From the NCBI GenBank assembly GCA_016806645.1, contig JACSYO010001932.1:346501-410500 (forward strand): a DNA stretch of 64,000 nucleotides, written 5' to 3'. Source of the stretch: Ophiodon elongatus. Its lineage: Eukaryota > Chordata > Actinopteri > Perciformes > Hexagrammidae. This document shows, piece after piece, positions 24,915 through 36,757 of the stretch. The position numbers and the translations under genes were made by a program. How positions within the stretch are numbered: position 1 is the first letter of the stretch; every line of letters begins with the position of its first letter. The notes below the pieces were generated by a model. That model did no database searches, was not told where the DNA came from, and saw only the letters and a program-made list of their open reading frames with translations.

Positions 24915-25869
24915 GGGGGCGGCTGTTTTAACACATTGCTGACACCTCATTCTATAGTCTTTTGACCCTGATAGACAGGCGGCCCGGGCAGATGTCTCCC
25001 ATCAGCCGTGTCCAGTGCACCCCCAAACACCTCTGATATGACAGACCTGCCTTCGTGCCTGGATGGCTGTTGGGAGAGGCATGTGTGTGAGTGTAAACTA
25101 TCTGCTTCCCTGCGTTAAAGTGAGTAATTTATGATAAAAGCCAGGAAAAAGTACAAGCATGGTATGTTTTGCATTAATGCAATGAATGAAAACAGAGAAA
25201 GAAACAAATCCAGAAAGTTCCACTTCTCCCCTTTTCGTCCTCCTCTCCTTCTTTCTCTTAACATGCTTCACTTTTTACAGGCTGCCATTTCCACTAAATT
25301 AGTGCCCAGGGTTTTAATTGCAGTTTATGAAGCTCATTTATTGGCGCGAGAGTCTGTGTTTGTGTGATCTGGCATCCAGCGCGCAGGCCAGTCCTCTCCA
25401 AGCCTCCCTGCGGTTTACGCATTTCTTTTTTCTCTCCCCTCTGTTGTTTTTTCCTTTCCCCCTCCTTCCTTTCTTTTTAACACCAGAATGTTGCTGGGCT
25501 TAACCGTACATGCAGCTGTTTTTATAGAGAATTAGCACTTCTCTACCCAATGCTGGCTGTGTAGCTCCACACTGGAAGTGTTGCCTTTAAATCAGCCCTC
25601 CCCTTTAAAAACCGCCCAGGCACGTGCCAAGAACCACACATTTAGCATACAGAAGCTAGCATTTCTCATGAATTTCATCAACGCCTTGAGGGCATAAAGT
25701 CACAGCTTGATACACAATAAATACAGTATGTCGTTTTTGATTGTTCTACATGCAGTAGGTTAAAGAGCGGACATTGTTTTCACGACCAGTGACAATCTTA
25801 CTTTCTCTAAATTTCTCTTTCACTTCCCCTCTCTTTCTCTCTTCCTCCACATCATCCCCTCTGTGGCAT
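24912..25869. other. Spacer, no gene recognised
   Basis: Includes a pyrimidine-rich stretch at 25420-25480 and otherwise complex sequence. Short frames only. Confidence 0.4.
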
Positions 25870-26010
25870 TTCAGTGACACCCTGGAGGCTAATTAAGCCT
25901 TAATTACATTTGTTGGAATTGATTTGTGATTTAGTCTTTCCTCTGTTGTTCCAGCTCATTGGCCTCCATAGAAATGTCATTAATGCGCCATTATTTTCAC
26001 GGGCGGTCTA
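25870..26010. promoter_or_regulatory. Candidate regulatory block with homeodomain palindrome
   Basis: Complex AT-rich block with a TAATTAA-GCC-TTAATTA inverted pair at 25890-25906 and further ATTA/TAAT cores (TCATTAATGCG near 25978 and TCTAATTAAAG near 26007). Such clustering is typical of conserved fish developmental enhancers, but conservation cannot be judged here. Confidence 0.25.
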
Positions 26011-26265
26011 ATTAAAGGGACATACTCTCTGGGTTTCCTCTGATGAGATGCTGGGAAGGGGAACATGTTGGCGATTGGCACCCTGATGATCCAAAATGGA
26101 AGACGCGGCGAGGGGGGGTGGTTATGTGTGCGTATAAAGGCGCTGTGCAGTACGGAGGCTGCCAGGTGGTTGGGTTGGCAAGTCTCATTCATGTTATGTG
26201 ACATGACATCAACATAAGACATGTATGTTTGTCTATGTTTGGAGGATCGTATTGGCTCTGCTAGC

Positions 26266-26763
26266 TTTAAATGAATAGTTCAATATTTTGTGAAATATAC
26301 AAATTTTCTTTGTTGCTGAGAGTTAGATGAGAGGATCAATACCAGCTTCATGTCTGTACGGTAACCACAGACATGAGACTGTTAGCTTAGCTTAGCATTA
26401 AGACTGGAAGAAGGGGGAAACAGCTAGCCAAGCACTCCAAAGTTCATAAATAAGTCTACTAGAGGCTTTAAAGCTCAGTATTAACGCGTCTCGTTTGTTT
26501 AAACCGCAAACAAATAGAAATGTAAAAGCTGCACAGCTCAGTGATTTGAATGTGTTATTTAGTCATATTTAGAGTTGCTAATAGGCATGTTTGTTAGGTT
26601 AGCCTGGCTAGCTTTTTCCCCTTGCCTTTATTTTAAGCTAAGCTAATCAACTCCTAGCTCTCGCGTCATACTTAATGCAAAGACATGAAAGTGATCTAGG
26701 TTTTCACATGTTACTCTCTGCAAGAAAGGGAGTGTATTTCCCAAAATATCATCCTATTCCTTG
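26266..26763 (+). mobile_element. Miniature inverted-repeat transposable element, near full length
   Basis: About 0.5 kb with long imperfect terminal inverted repeats. The left end reads TTTAAATGAATAGTTCAATA then TTTTGTGAAATATAC and a GCTGAGAGTTAGATGAGA block. The right end, inverted, reads TTCAAGGAATAGGATGATAT then TTTTGGGAAATACAC and a TTGCAGAGAGTAA block. The inside carries 'gttagcttagcttagcatta' and 'gggggaaacagctagcc'. From recall this is a high-copy percomorph repeat. It has no transposase frame, so mobility would have depended on an element elsewhere. Shortened relatives lie at 4163-4317 and 29936-30304. Confidence 0.75.
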
Positions 26764-27980
26764 AAATGAATTCCAAAAGTGGTGGTTGTGGTCTTAGTTT
26801 TTGATATCCAGCACTTAGTGTTGAACGTTTTCTCATGAAAATTCCACCTCCTCTGCACGATAACAAGTACGGTGGATATTTGATGGTAAGAAGTGGAAAT
26901 GAAAGGGACACAAATATGACCCTGTCGCACATTTACCGTAATCCCCTCTGGATGCGATCCCAGGCCTAAAAATGTGTTCCGTCTTAATGGGTGACCTGAG
27001 TAACGCAGCATCAAGCTGCTCACAACGCACTACAGCTTAGGAAGCAAAAGCACGCTTGGTTCCCCTTCAGAAATAAAAAGCAGAATTTGGAGTTGGCAGT
27101 TGTTTGTACTTCTTTTAATATGCTGGTCTTTCCTTAGGGAGGCTTGTGGGAGGGAGGCAACAAAAAAAAAGAAAAAGGGAGAGGGGGTTTTGCGGTGCAT
27201 TCACATGTGGAAGCTCAAAGCAGTAACAATCTTTCCCAGCCTGCTCTGGCCTCATATGGCCTATGGTATCCTGCTAAGTGCCTCATAGCACAAGGCTATT
27301 CGCTCTATCTCTCTCTCTCTCTGACTGCTCCTATACCTTTCTCTGCTTGCTCACCAACTGCCAGAGTGACTGCCTGCCACTCTCCTCTGCCCTCAATTTT
27401 AGTGCAATTCTATCAGTTGTCTGCTTTCTGTCTGTTATGATTGTGTATAATGGGACTCAGTCCAACGTGCTGGCTGGCAGGCTGACGGGTGTGTTGGACA
27501 ACTGCTTCACAGTTGGCTAGGCTGGTGAGAGAGGGGGAAGCATAGAGGGAAGGAGAGAGAGGGAGAAAGAGAAGGAGAAAAAGGCGGAGGGAGGGAACGA
27601 CGGCGCTGAAGATAGAGAGGGAGAACAGGGAACGGGGTCACTTGAGTTTGTTGCTCATAGGATATCAAGCGGTTCACTCTCTCCACCCCGTTTAGTAGTT
27701 TGGCTCTTCTGTTACCTCCCTCCCTATCTCATCAAAACCGCCATCTTTGGAAGTGTTACAGCAACAATGTCCTTCATAAAACGAACCAGCAACCCCCGTT
27801 TAGAGTCCTGGCTTAATAATTCCATGTAAACAATGATGATAACGTTCAATTGAAGCATTAAGTAAGCTTAAGTCTTGTTTTGATTTTATATGACTATGGC
27901 AAAGCTCTCTATGCCTTGGAGAGACGTTGATTTGAGCTGATACACGAGAAATGTTCTACTTTGTTACAGGTTGCTTTGCA
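26764..27980. other. Spacer, no gene recognised
   Basis: Short (CT)n near 27308-27322 and a purine-rich belt at 27528-27640. No supported exon. Confidence 0.4.
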
Positions 27981-28030
27981 GGGGGGGGTGGAGGGGTGGG
28001 GGTATGTGGGGTGGGGGGGGGGTAGGGGGG
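27981..28030 (+). other. G-rich tract with G-quadruplex potential
   Basis: At least six runs of four or more G with short T/A/TGGA spacers in about 50 bases, including runs of 8, 5 and about 11 G. This greatly exceeds the usual four-run rule for intramolecular quadruplexes. Confidence 0.7.
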
Positions 28031-29935
28031 CATGAAAACAGTCTGTTGAGCAATGCAGAGAGAAGTTAACCATGTGGGGAATATGAATTGTCCCCAAAGG
28101 TGTTTTCCTTAACTTTGCCAGGTCCCTGCGATTGCTGAGTCATCTGGAAAAAAGCAGCACTCTCGCATTCTTTATTCTTGGGTAATGCAGCATAAAAGGA
28201 CTTCCATTTTTAGCTTTTCCGCAAATTACATTAAGGCACAGTTCAGTGAGCCCTAATGCTTTGAAAGTAACAAAAATCGACGGAGAGGGATAAAACTTTT
28301 TTGATATTGCTCAGACTTTCTCCCCGCAAGGCCCCCTTTATACCTCCTCTCTGCCGCTGAGCGGGAGAAGAATGGGTTAAACCTGTCTGCGGCCCACATC
28401 TGGGAATCATTTGAGACATTCCACAAGGCTTACCACATGTTTTCAGATGGACTAAATCCTGCAAAAGGCTCGGCTGTCAGAGGTTTGAAAAATCATCTTT
28501 TTTTTTTTTTTTCGCAAGGAGAGGAAAAAATGAGAAAGAGAACGTTAAACTGTATAATGGCTTTTCTCTCTTGCAGGTGAGATTAGGTAGGGACGTGGGT
28601 GGGTTTGCAGGGCGGTCCCAGTGTGTGGCAGCAGTGGTGTGTGTGGAAATGTCTGCGTCCTCCTGCATGTTGGTGGCATGATATTCGAATGTGTTCCAAG
28701 TGAAAGCTGTTTCTTTCCATTTGCAGTTCAAAGGAGGCTTTGGGTTTGGGTAACTGTTCCCATGCGGCTGATACGATCTCATCTGCGTTCGCTTTTTTCC
28801 CCCTCACTAATTTATTCTTTATTCTTCACAACCTAGCGCCATGAAGTGAACCAATGAGAAAGCCATATAGCTTTTCAGCACGCTTGTCCAGGCGTGCTGA
28901 CAGACACGGGTGGCACAGTCAGCTACTGGCAGGGTTGCTTCTTCTGAGCATTCGAGTGATGTGATACGTTCATCTTGTGATATATTTAGAGCGGCGCTTT
29001 TATTGAGCCCAACTGTCTAACCTTCAGACCCGCCATGAAGTGTTTTCTATGATGGCTGCTTGACGGTTTCACCATTTCACTCTACTGTGGATGACAAGCT
29101 AATAAAGGAGAGTTGCAGAGTGATGAATGGTTGGCTGTTGGGAGCGCCAAATACGTATGTGGTTTTAAGAAGGCAGCAGCATGCAGGCTTGTCGGATTAA
29201 AAGCCAAAGGACTGTAGATGGTGAATGACCAACATGCTTTGGCACCTTCATGGTTCTCTCTTGCACCAGGTCTCAGAGCCTAATGTTTATTCAAGAAAGG
29301 CTGATAGACTGCTGGCCTTTCTGACGTCAGGCCCCTGGGCTCTCCTGTTGCCCCGATTGCGTTAGACGCCTCACTGTAATTGTCCACTGACATTTGGAGA
29401 ACTGGAAATGTTTCTGTTGGGCGTGGGTGACACCCTGTATACGTAGAGGAGGGGCCCCCTGCCTGTCTCTGCCACCCTCTCCTTTTCTCTGCGAACCAGG
29501 CCATGACATGTGGTATGTGACCCCATGCTGGGGGTGAAAGCATTGATCAGGCTGGCTAATGTTACCACACTTTGGAAATAGCACTGGATTTTCACAGCCG
29601 GCAGTAAATAGGCACCCGATGTTTAGAGGCGGGAACCGAGCACCTGCTAAGGGGTTCACCAGGTGCCTTGTAAAATGCAACATGAGAGAGAGATGCTCCA
29701 CTACGGTGCTGTAACAATGACCATGTACACAGACTATTTAATGTTGTGGTTTTCACAGGATTAAGTCAGCTCTGCGAGGCCACAGGGAACATTGGATTTT
29801 GTGCCTCTTAAAGCATCTCAAAGTTTTTCCGTATTAAGTGATGCAGCAGTTGCCAATCTTTTATTCTGGCAAACTCTTTTAGGAATAAGAACTTGTTTGG
29901 AAAATGGGCTGTTTTGCTCTCTTGCATGCCGATAG
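28031..29935. other. Spacer, no gene recognised
   Basis: A T run of about 14 at 28499-28512, otherwise complex sequence. The 124-codon minus frame at 29327-29701 has no recognisable domain. Confidence 0.4.
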
Positions 29936-30304
29936 TTAAATGACTATTCGATAAATATGAAGCAACTGCCAGTTGCCAGTTAGTTTAGCTTAGCATAAAG
30001 ACTGGAAACAGGGAAACAGCTAGTCTGGCTCTGTCCAAGGTAACCTCTGCCTATCAATCAGACAATACAGGAAGTGCTCCAGGCCAAAATATAGTAAAGC
30101 CCATATCCTAAACAATAACTTAATACTAAAACTGTTCATGTTTACACTTTGTTTTTTGTACGGGTTATACAGGTACTAGTTCGTTAATCAATTCATTAAA
30201 TTTGGCGGTACCATACAAAAGTTAGACTGTTATCAATCTTTTCATCTGACTCTCAGCAAGAAAGCGAATGAGACATTTTCCAAAATGTCAAACTATTCCT
30301 TTAA
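29936..30304 (+). mobile_element. Internally deleted copy of the TIR miniature element
   Basis: Left end TTAAATGACTATTC jumps directly to 'gataaatatgaagc' and the core 'tagcttagcataaagactgg', 'aaacagggaaacagctag'. The right end 'gcaagaaagcgaatgagaca', 'ttttccaaaatgtcaaacta', 'ttccttt' is well preserved. About 60 bp next to the left terminus are missing relative to the 26266-26763 copy. Confidence 0.65.
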
Positions 30305-30479
30305 AACAAAGCAATGTGCATTTAATGGACAATAAATAAAAGAATGTCCCTGACTCTATTCGAATCATTTTCAGATGACTAAATTGATAAAATAATCTAA
30401 CTATCCACAAAAAAAGCAAACATTAAAGGACAGTCTGGAAAAATTAGCAGGATTTTATGTAGTCTATATAGTTTTGTTT

Positions 30480-31170
30480 GTTTCCCTATCCGGTAATCCC
30501 TATCTGGTAATCAACTCTGGACCCCTTATACATCCTCTGACCCTTTGGAGAATTCTGACCCACAGCATGGGAACCACGGAAAAATCTCTAGTCAGTGGTA
30601 AATGTTCTACTAACCAAAAGCAACAGGCAGACACTCAGCCTGTACGTAATCCTCCATATCAATGTCAGGCTTGTCTCCTTGAAAGTCTTGAAAATGGAGA
30701 AGGCAGCATTAGAAATCATGGATCTTCGAAGCATGTCCAGTTTCTGAATTTCTGTCTCCGTACAGTAGCCAGACACAAAACTAATGCCTTCCAAGCCACT
30801 GTGTCGAGCCTGAAATTCTGAAGGGAGCCTATGTAAAGCATGAAATGGAACATGCATCACATGGCTTTCTACTGTGCTTGACATATCCTTATAGCTGTAC
30901 AGTACATGCTGCAATGTAGTCTATATCTGTATCTAGTAGAGCGGCGGGGCGCTGTACTAGGCCAGTAAGCCATTAAGATTCAACTCCAGTAACTTCCAGT
31001 GTAAACCTGGCTACAAGTGGAGGATGCAGCTGGGCTAAGGAGACCCCAGAGGCCTGACTATCCAACCTAGAGATATGTAGAGGACACAACGCTACACAAT
31101 ACAAATCCCCACACTGCAGTTTCGTGAACGAGGGCGAGCCCATCCAGTCTACATGAACACATGCTGTACA
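30480..31170. other. Unassigned complex segment, possibly a transposon relic
   Basis: Texture differs from the flanks: no simple repeats and overlapping frames on both strands (115 codons plus at 30474-30821; 108 codons minus at 30588-30914). Neither product shows a domain I know. It could be an old transposon fragment or simply unique sequence. Confidence 0.25.
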
Positions 31171-31350
31171 CACACACATGCCGGGCCCCATACACCTGTC
31201 AGATGGCGGTAAAATAAGACGGTTGCGTCTCTTCAACTATTCTGTTATGACAGCAGCTACTTCCACCAGTACATACTTTCAGCATACGATGACTCTCTCA
31301 GTCCATGGTTACTTACATGCCTGTGTGTCCCATGTCACAACCAACACCTC

Positions 31351-31385
31351 GACCCCCCCCTCCCCCAACCCCCCCCCCCCCACCC
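31351..31385. repeat. C-rich tract (minus-strand G-quadruplex potential)
   Basis: Four C runs (8, 5, about 14 and 3) separated by 1-3 bases, so the minus strand carries four G-tracts. Confidence 0.6.
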
Positions 31386-31802
31386 TAGCACTGCATTCCT
31401 CACTTGTGTGGTGATGTGTGACAACTGACACAGCTTAGTGCCACTCACAGCTTTTGTATAAGAAAGCCTTAAAGGCAACAGGGGAAACAAGGAGGATACT
31501 GTCACTCGCACTCTCTCTATAGCAGTGTCAGCGCTCCCAGGAAAAGATGAAAAGCAACTGAGAAGGTAAATGCGGAGGCAAAGTATGTCACAAGCCGTCT
31601 TGTGGCCTTTTGTCCAATCATATGGGACAAAAAACATCTACCACCTGTCACAAAACTTTGCTTTCTGGGGCGGAAAGTTATTGAGTGTAGCAGTCATATC
31701 TGAGCGACGGGAGAGAACCTGTACTTTACCGGGGCACACGACTCCTTAGCACGCAAACACAGACGCATAGACCTGTACCCACACACCTGAGTATACATGG
31801 GA

Positions 31803-31910
31803 ACATTAAAGCTGTGTGAATAACAGTTGATTATTGATCAAGCTATTGTTTTATATTTTTTGGATTAACCAATTATTTGCGAGGTCAAAAAAACTGTGAA
31901 AAATAAGGAC
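31803..31910 (+). repeat. Decayed repeat fragment ('gattaatcgatta' type)
   Basis: The text 'aacagttgattattgatcaa', 'gctattgttttatatttttt' and 'ggattaaccaattatttgcg' resembles a degraded terminus of the fish repeat found at 21293 and 39486. Weakly supported because divergence is high. Confidence 0.35.
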
Positions 31911-33309
31911 AACCACACATTACCGGAGCTTTAACGTTAGTTGATCAACTGCCGTTAACCGTTTGTCTTATCAGTACTGGAAAATCTAGTGAGAATGAAA
32001 TGATATGATTAACAAATCGCTACCAATTAATTACAGTTTTTATAATCAATCGCGTGCACACACAAATCTTATGACAAGTTCTGTCTGAAACAATTGCTTA
32101 CAGAAACAATTTAGTTTGAGAGCTTTCTTGGTTAATTCTATTTAATTTATTTAATGAGCCATGTAACGTATCATATCAATTGCATCAACTGTTGAAACAG
32201 CAAGCCAAACTGAGAGCTAATTCTCACATGCAGGCACAATTAAAATCTCGACACAGTTTTGACATCAGGCGCAAAATTTATATAACATAAATGTGTACAC
32301 AACAGTAGGTCCCATATACAATATTGCACATCTATCAAATGCAAATTATAGAGACATTTAAAAAAAAAAAAAATGCAGTGTACGTGAGCACATAGTTGGG
32401 TTGCTTCTGGACAAATTTGTCTAAAAAAAGAGCTGCAGCTCTTCATGTGATCTGGCAGAGTTCTTCTTGAGTGCTGGATTTAACAGAAGGAGCTGAAATG
32501 CAGTGTGACAAAAGGGTACAGTGCAATCGTGATGGAAGATATTTTAGAGCCTTTAATGGTGTTCTCAGCAGGACAGGGAGGCATTGTCACGCAATGGAGG
32601 AAAGGCCAGATTGTTTAATGTTTCATACAAATGATACATATTTTAATAAAGTCTGAAAATTCTCCAGTCTCTCTGGTGTCCCACTGTGACGATACGGAAT
32701 GGACATTTTACAATTTGATGATTTTTAAGGGTTGACAAAATCTGGGAAAGTTCTATAAGGACAACTACATCATACATGATTGATGAAAGATTTATTTTGG
32801 GGTTGAAGCCATTCTTATTACAACAGTCTGAAATATGTACCGTGGTATTTGTCTCAGTGGTTGTATAATAAATGCATTATATTCAGAATGCAAAATCTTT
32901 ATTTTTCTCTTTATTTCTGGCTTGTGCAAAATTGTTACTTGAGTATATATTTTGCTTGCTACACTCTCCTTTGCAAGCTTGTGTTTGGTTGCATTGCTTC
33001 TGAAATATCAAACGTTACGTAATCACACACATTCACTGGAGACACCCTTGACTTTGACCTCACATTAAAGGTTAATGTTAGTTATTTTTCAACTCAAGAA
33101 AGTGAGTCTTTTGCTTTGGTCTCTGGCTGCCAGACTAGAGAATAGAAAAACATAAATGAGCTAGAAGAAGAAGAAAAAAAAATAAAGGATGAAACCCACT
33201 TAAAATATGCAGCTGTGCTTTTCTTGTTGCCTCGCATCATCTATGCAGAGCCCTGAGCACATCTGGGGGAGAGCAGGACATCCACTTTTCGAGGACTGGC
33301 CCCCAGAAA
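31911..33309. other. AT-rich spacer, no gene recognised
   Basis: AT-rich up to about 33200 with an A run at about 32360-32372. No supported exons. Confidence 0.4.
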
Positions 33310-33619
33310 AGGAAAGGGGCGGGGTCAGAGGAAGCTGGTGTTGGATTTCACAGCCAGAGAACGTGACTGCAATGGTTGCCTTCACGAAAGCCGTGCCAAA
33401 CTTGCCCGGGCTCTGAAAGCGGCTCGCTCGTTCCTCAAATGTCCCTCACGGTTTGCCGGCTTGGGGTTTAATGCCACTCGGAACTCGCGAGAGAGCCACC
33501 GCTTGCAGATTGGAGAGTCGGCAGAAAACTTTGTACCGCCGCGGAGAAATACAGCTGCGCGCGGCTGAACTTCCACCAGCAGCCCGAGGGGACCGGGAGG
33601 AGGAGTCAACAGGTCCCAG
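33310..33619 (+). promoter_or_regulatory. CpG-rich promoter and probable non-coding first exon
   Basis: A GC box, GGGGCGGGG, lies at 33316-33324. CpG density rises sharply from about 33405 (gctcgctcg, gccggc, aactcgcgag, ccgccgcgg, gctgcgcgcgg), unlike the CpG-poor flanks. The block ends in a consensus donor, CCCAG|GTATTA, with exon end at 33619. No TATA box is seen, which fits a CpG-type promoter. I infer transcription to the right, starting around 33380-33500. The opposite-strand frame of 115 codons has no domain. The downstream gene is not identifiable from this window. Confidence 0.45.
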
Positions 33620-34400
33620 GTATTACCATCCACTTGCCATTGACAGCTTGTCAACATTTGACAGCACGCGTCCAGGTCCCAGAAGAGGCGAACGGGGGGA
33701 CGACCGTATTTAACCGCTAGCTCGTCCACCTGGAGAGGGTTTTGAACGCGTCATGCATGGCCACGGCGATAATGTGCACGAGTGTGACGAGTGCGTTCAT
33801 TGTCAAAATGAACGGACCGAATAACTGGAGTCCTAAAAAAAAAAAAAAAAACTCCTGTCAACTTGGTAATTTCGTGGCTAACCGAAAGAAAAAGAAACCG
33901 CAGCTAATTGTGTTTGTCCAGGCGACGTTGTGTCCAGTGGACATGACGTCTGTTAGGGCGGCTAGCATGCGAAGCTAACGCTCCTCTGTACCCCGGTGTC
34001 AGCTCGCAGAGACAGTGGGACACATATCTCGGACAGTTTCCTCGAGTCAATTAATAGCCGAACTATTTAGCTTATCATTTAAAAAAAAAAAAAAAAAAAG
34101 AAAGTGCTGTCATGGGGAGTTGACAACACGCAATGCTCTGCGGCTGAGCGGCAATGCCTACTTTTCTTTTTTTTTTTGCCCCCGGAATGTGGAGAGATAT
34201 CCATCTTCTCACGTCGCGTGCGCGCTCGCTCACTTGGATCACTGTATTGCTTCGTTTGCGGGCTGCTTGAGGCTCGAGGTGAACTTTGCACTCTGCACTC
34301 GCAGTGCATCGTATACTTCGCTGTTGATACCGATCATATCAGGAGTCCCCCCTTTCCTCTCCTCGGCGTGCTCGTAAACGGATGAGCAGGCAGGGCTCAC
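33620..34400. other. CpG-containing flank of the promoter
   Basis: CpGs continue at lower density to about 34400 (for example 'cgtcgcgtgcgcgctcgctc' near 34213). A runs lie at 33835-33851 and 34081-34099. Several splice-donor-like sites occur, so alternative first exons are possible. Confidence 0.35.
33753..33824 (+). other. Short Cys/His-rich open frame (23 codons)
   Basis: ATG at 33753 opens a frame that begins MHGHGDNVHECDECVHC and ends at TAA 33822-33824. It lies in the presumed first intron or an alternative first exon, just after the CpG-rich block. The CxxCxxC spacing is suggestive of metal binding, but at this length it is most likely chance or a uORF. Confidence 0.15.
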
Positions 34401-34494
34401 GCAGGGGCGACCGCAGCCTGCATTCCTCTGATGTGCTCTAATACCGAGCCTGCAAACTTCATGACCCAAACACAAATATGCATTCTTCCGAAAG

Positions 34495-34640
34495 TGGAGC
34501 CTTCAAGTCCCGCAGCAAATTGACGGATATCTCCCCTAATTTGTTAACACCCCTGATTAACCTCCTGTCAAGATAATGTGGCAATTTGAGGTGTCTGGAT
34601 CTCAGCAAATTAAATGTCAGGACTGTGCTCTAATGTTTGA
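34495..34640. promoter_or_regulatory. Candidate conserved non-coding block
   Basis: Complex low-repeat block with 'cccctaatttgttaac', 'cctgattaacctcctgtcaa' and 'gcaaattaaatgtc', carrying several TAAT/ATTA cores and a TGTCA motif. Position and texture fit an intronic enhancer; conservation cannot be tested here. Confidence 0.2.
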
Positions 34641-35329
34641 CTTGCATACCCTGCAGCACCAGAAAGTCATCCGTGTTAACTTGTAAAATGTTGTCTTGTG
34701 AAACCACAGATTACAGTGCGCGTTGCCCTCCTCCATTTACGGTGGTAACAAGTACTTTCTAGATGCTTCCTTTTATTCGAGTAATCTTTTAAGTCTGTGC
34801 ACTTTATGCATTTGGCACATCAGCGTCAATTTGTTGAAACAATATTTTGTGGCGCTACAGGTTTATTATGCCACCCTCAAACGGTATGATACTGGCCGCA
34901 GACTTGTCAGTGCAGACAGATTTCTTTGTGGGGTGGGGCTGGAAGAAGAAGATGCCCTTTCCTGTGACAACCTGTGACATTCAGAGCAAGATGCATTAGA
35001 GGCTGACACACGAAGTGGGAAATTTGGTGTGCCTGAGGGTTTTCCCACCTTGTCACCTCCTCTCTTGTTGTGAGTCACGGTTAAATGTTGTGCCACCGCC
35101 GTAATTGGGAAGGCTTGGGCTAAACCCAGCATTGTTTACCGGTCCTCTGAACTGTCACATATAATAGTAATTTTGCTAATAACCTTTTTAGATGTCTGTT
35201 ATAACTGTTTCTGCTGTCTTGTGCCGTCTTGTGATACCTGATCCCATGGCATGCCCTTCATTGAGTTCTAAAAATATAGTCCCTCTCTCTGTGGTTGGAA
35301 TTAGGTTATCAGAGAGGTATGATGTTATG
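34641..35329. other. Presumed intronic sequence, nothing distinct
   Basis: Mixed sequence without repeats or exon-like segments that I can support. Confidence 0.35.
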
Positions 35330-35545
35330 ATGTTGGCATTCATAAATAGTTTGGGTGTTTTGAAGTGGGGTTGTATGAGGTGCATGTCCATAGTCGGTGT
35401 ATTACAGTACATGGTGGTCAAGACCCCCCCCTCCCCCCAGTTTGGAGAGATAGACAAGACAGACCGCCATCTACTCCATACACTGCCTCTGGAGAAGTAG
35501 CTCATACAATCCCACATAAAAAAAATGCGAACTTTCCCTTAAGGA
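35330..35545 (+). repeat. Decayed interspersed fish repeat
   Basis: The phrases 'tgtatgaggtgcatgtccat', 'agtcggtgtattacagtaca', 'ccccagtttggagagataga' and 'caagacagaccg' match, from recall, a common percomorph repeat ('gaggtacttatccatagtca...'). No coding capacity. Confidence 0.5.
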
Positions 35546-36757
35546 TCTAACGAAGTGAGTAAGTTATGGAGAAATGATGTCTTCAAATCATTGTTGACAG
35601 CAGTGCTTTTTCTCATGCTGCCTCCTCCTGGAGTAGAAATGATTTAGCACTGGTTTCTTGCAATACTATATTTAATGCGAAAGAACCCAGAAATAAGCAC
35701 ATGTTTTTTTTTTGAAATGTTAAACTGCCCAGTGTTGTGTCTGTTTCTTTAAAATGCAGTGGAGTTATGTTACGTAGCACAAGGCGGTGTGTGATACTGT
35801 CAACTCTTTGACGAGCGCCATCGGGAAGTTGGTTCTCTCCTCGTGTGAACAGTGCCAGTTAAAGGCCTCACACGCCTCGGCTTTACAGAACACTATATGT
35901 GTCATCATTGTGGTGGCAGTGGCACACTCACTTTGTCCCCCCCCCTCCCTAAATCCCCCACCTCCTCGCAAAGTCCCTTTCCTTCCTCTGCAGATTGTAA
36001 AGTCAAGTGTGAATGACACTTGAAAGGATGTTTTTTCCCTCTTGGTTCTTTAAAAACACAGTAGTAGTGAGTCAGTGGCTCCGAGCTCTGTCAATTCTCT
36101 TTGTCACTTTTGCTGTGTTTTTTGTTTGTTCGTCACCCGTGGAGCAAATGACTTGACTTGATGAGAGGTGATGAGTTATTACCAGATGGTTGGATTGTTC
36201 ACATTTCGATACATTCGTGTGCAGATTGTTGGGCATTTTAATCTTCCAGCTGATTCTGCTCAGCGGTTTTTCTGATGCATTTACTAGATTTCTCGAAATT
36301 ATATTTTCTCTTAATTTTCTTTGGAGCAGCGGTATAAAACAAACACTGACTTTTGTATGTTGACATTACAAGTTTTGGGTGACCTATTTTCCCATTGCAT
36401 GGCAAGTTAGAGAGCAGGCACAGTGTTTTGTTTTTTTATTCCTTCCTCGTGTTACTATCAGGTGTTATAGATGGTGTCATCCATACAGCTCAGTAGGTCA
36501 CCACATTGTTTATTCTTTGAAATCGGTTTGATCTCAGTCACAAGATAGCATCCTTCAGGAATAACACATTCGCCACCAAAATAGTAGGTGTGAAAATTAA
36601 GTTTTAGCAAGCTTTGCCTATTAAAAGCGAAGGGGAAATATTCTAGAGACATAAATCTTTGCTACATTTGGCACTGGACCCAGCTTTCTCTGAAAAAAAA
36701 AAAGCCTCAGCGTGTCAGGTGGTTTGGTTTGCTGGGTCTGTAGTGGTCTAGGCACAG
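35546..36757. other. Presumed intronic sequence, nothing distinct
   Basis: A C-rich run near 35936-35945 and otherwise complex AT-rich DNA without supported exons. Confidence 0.35.
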
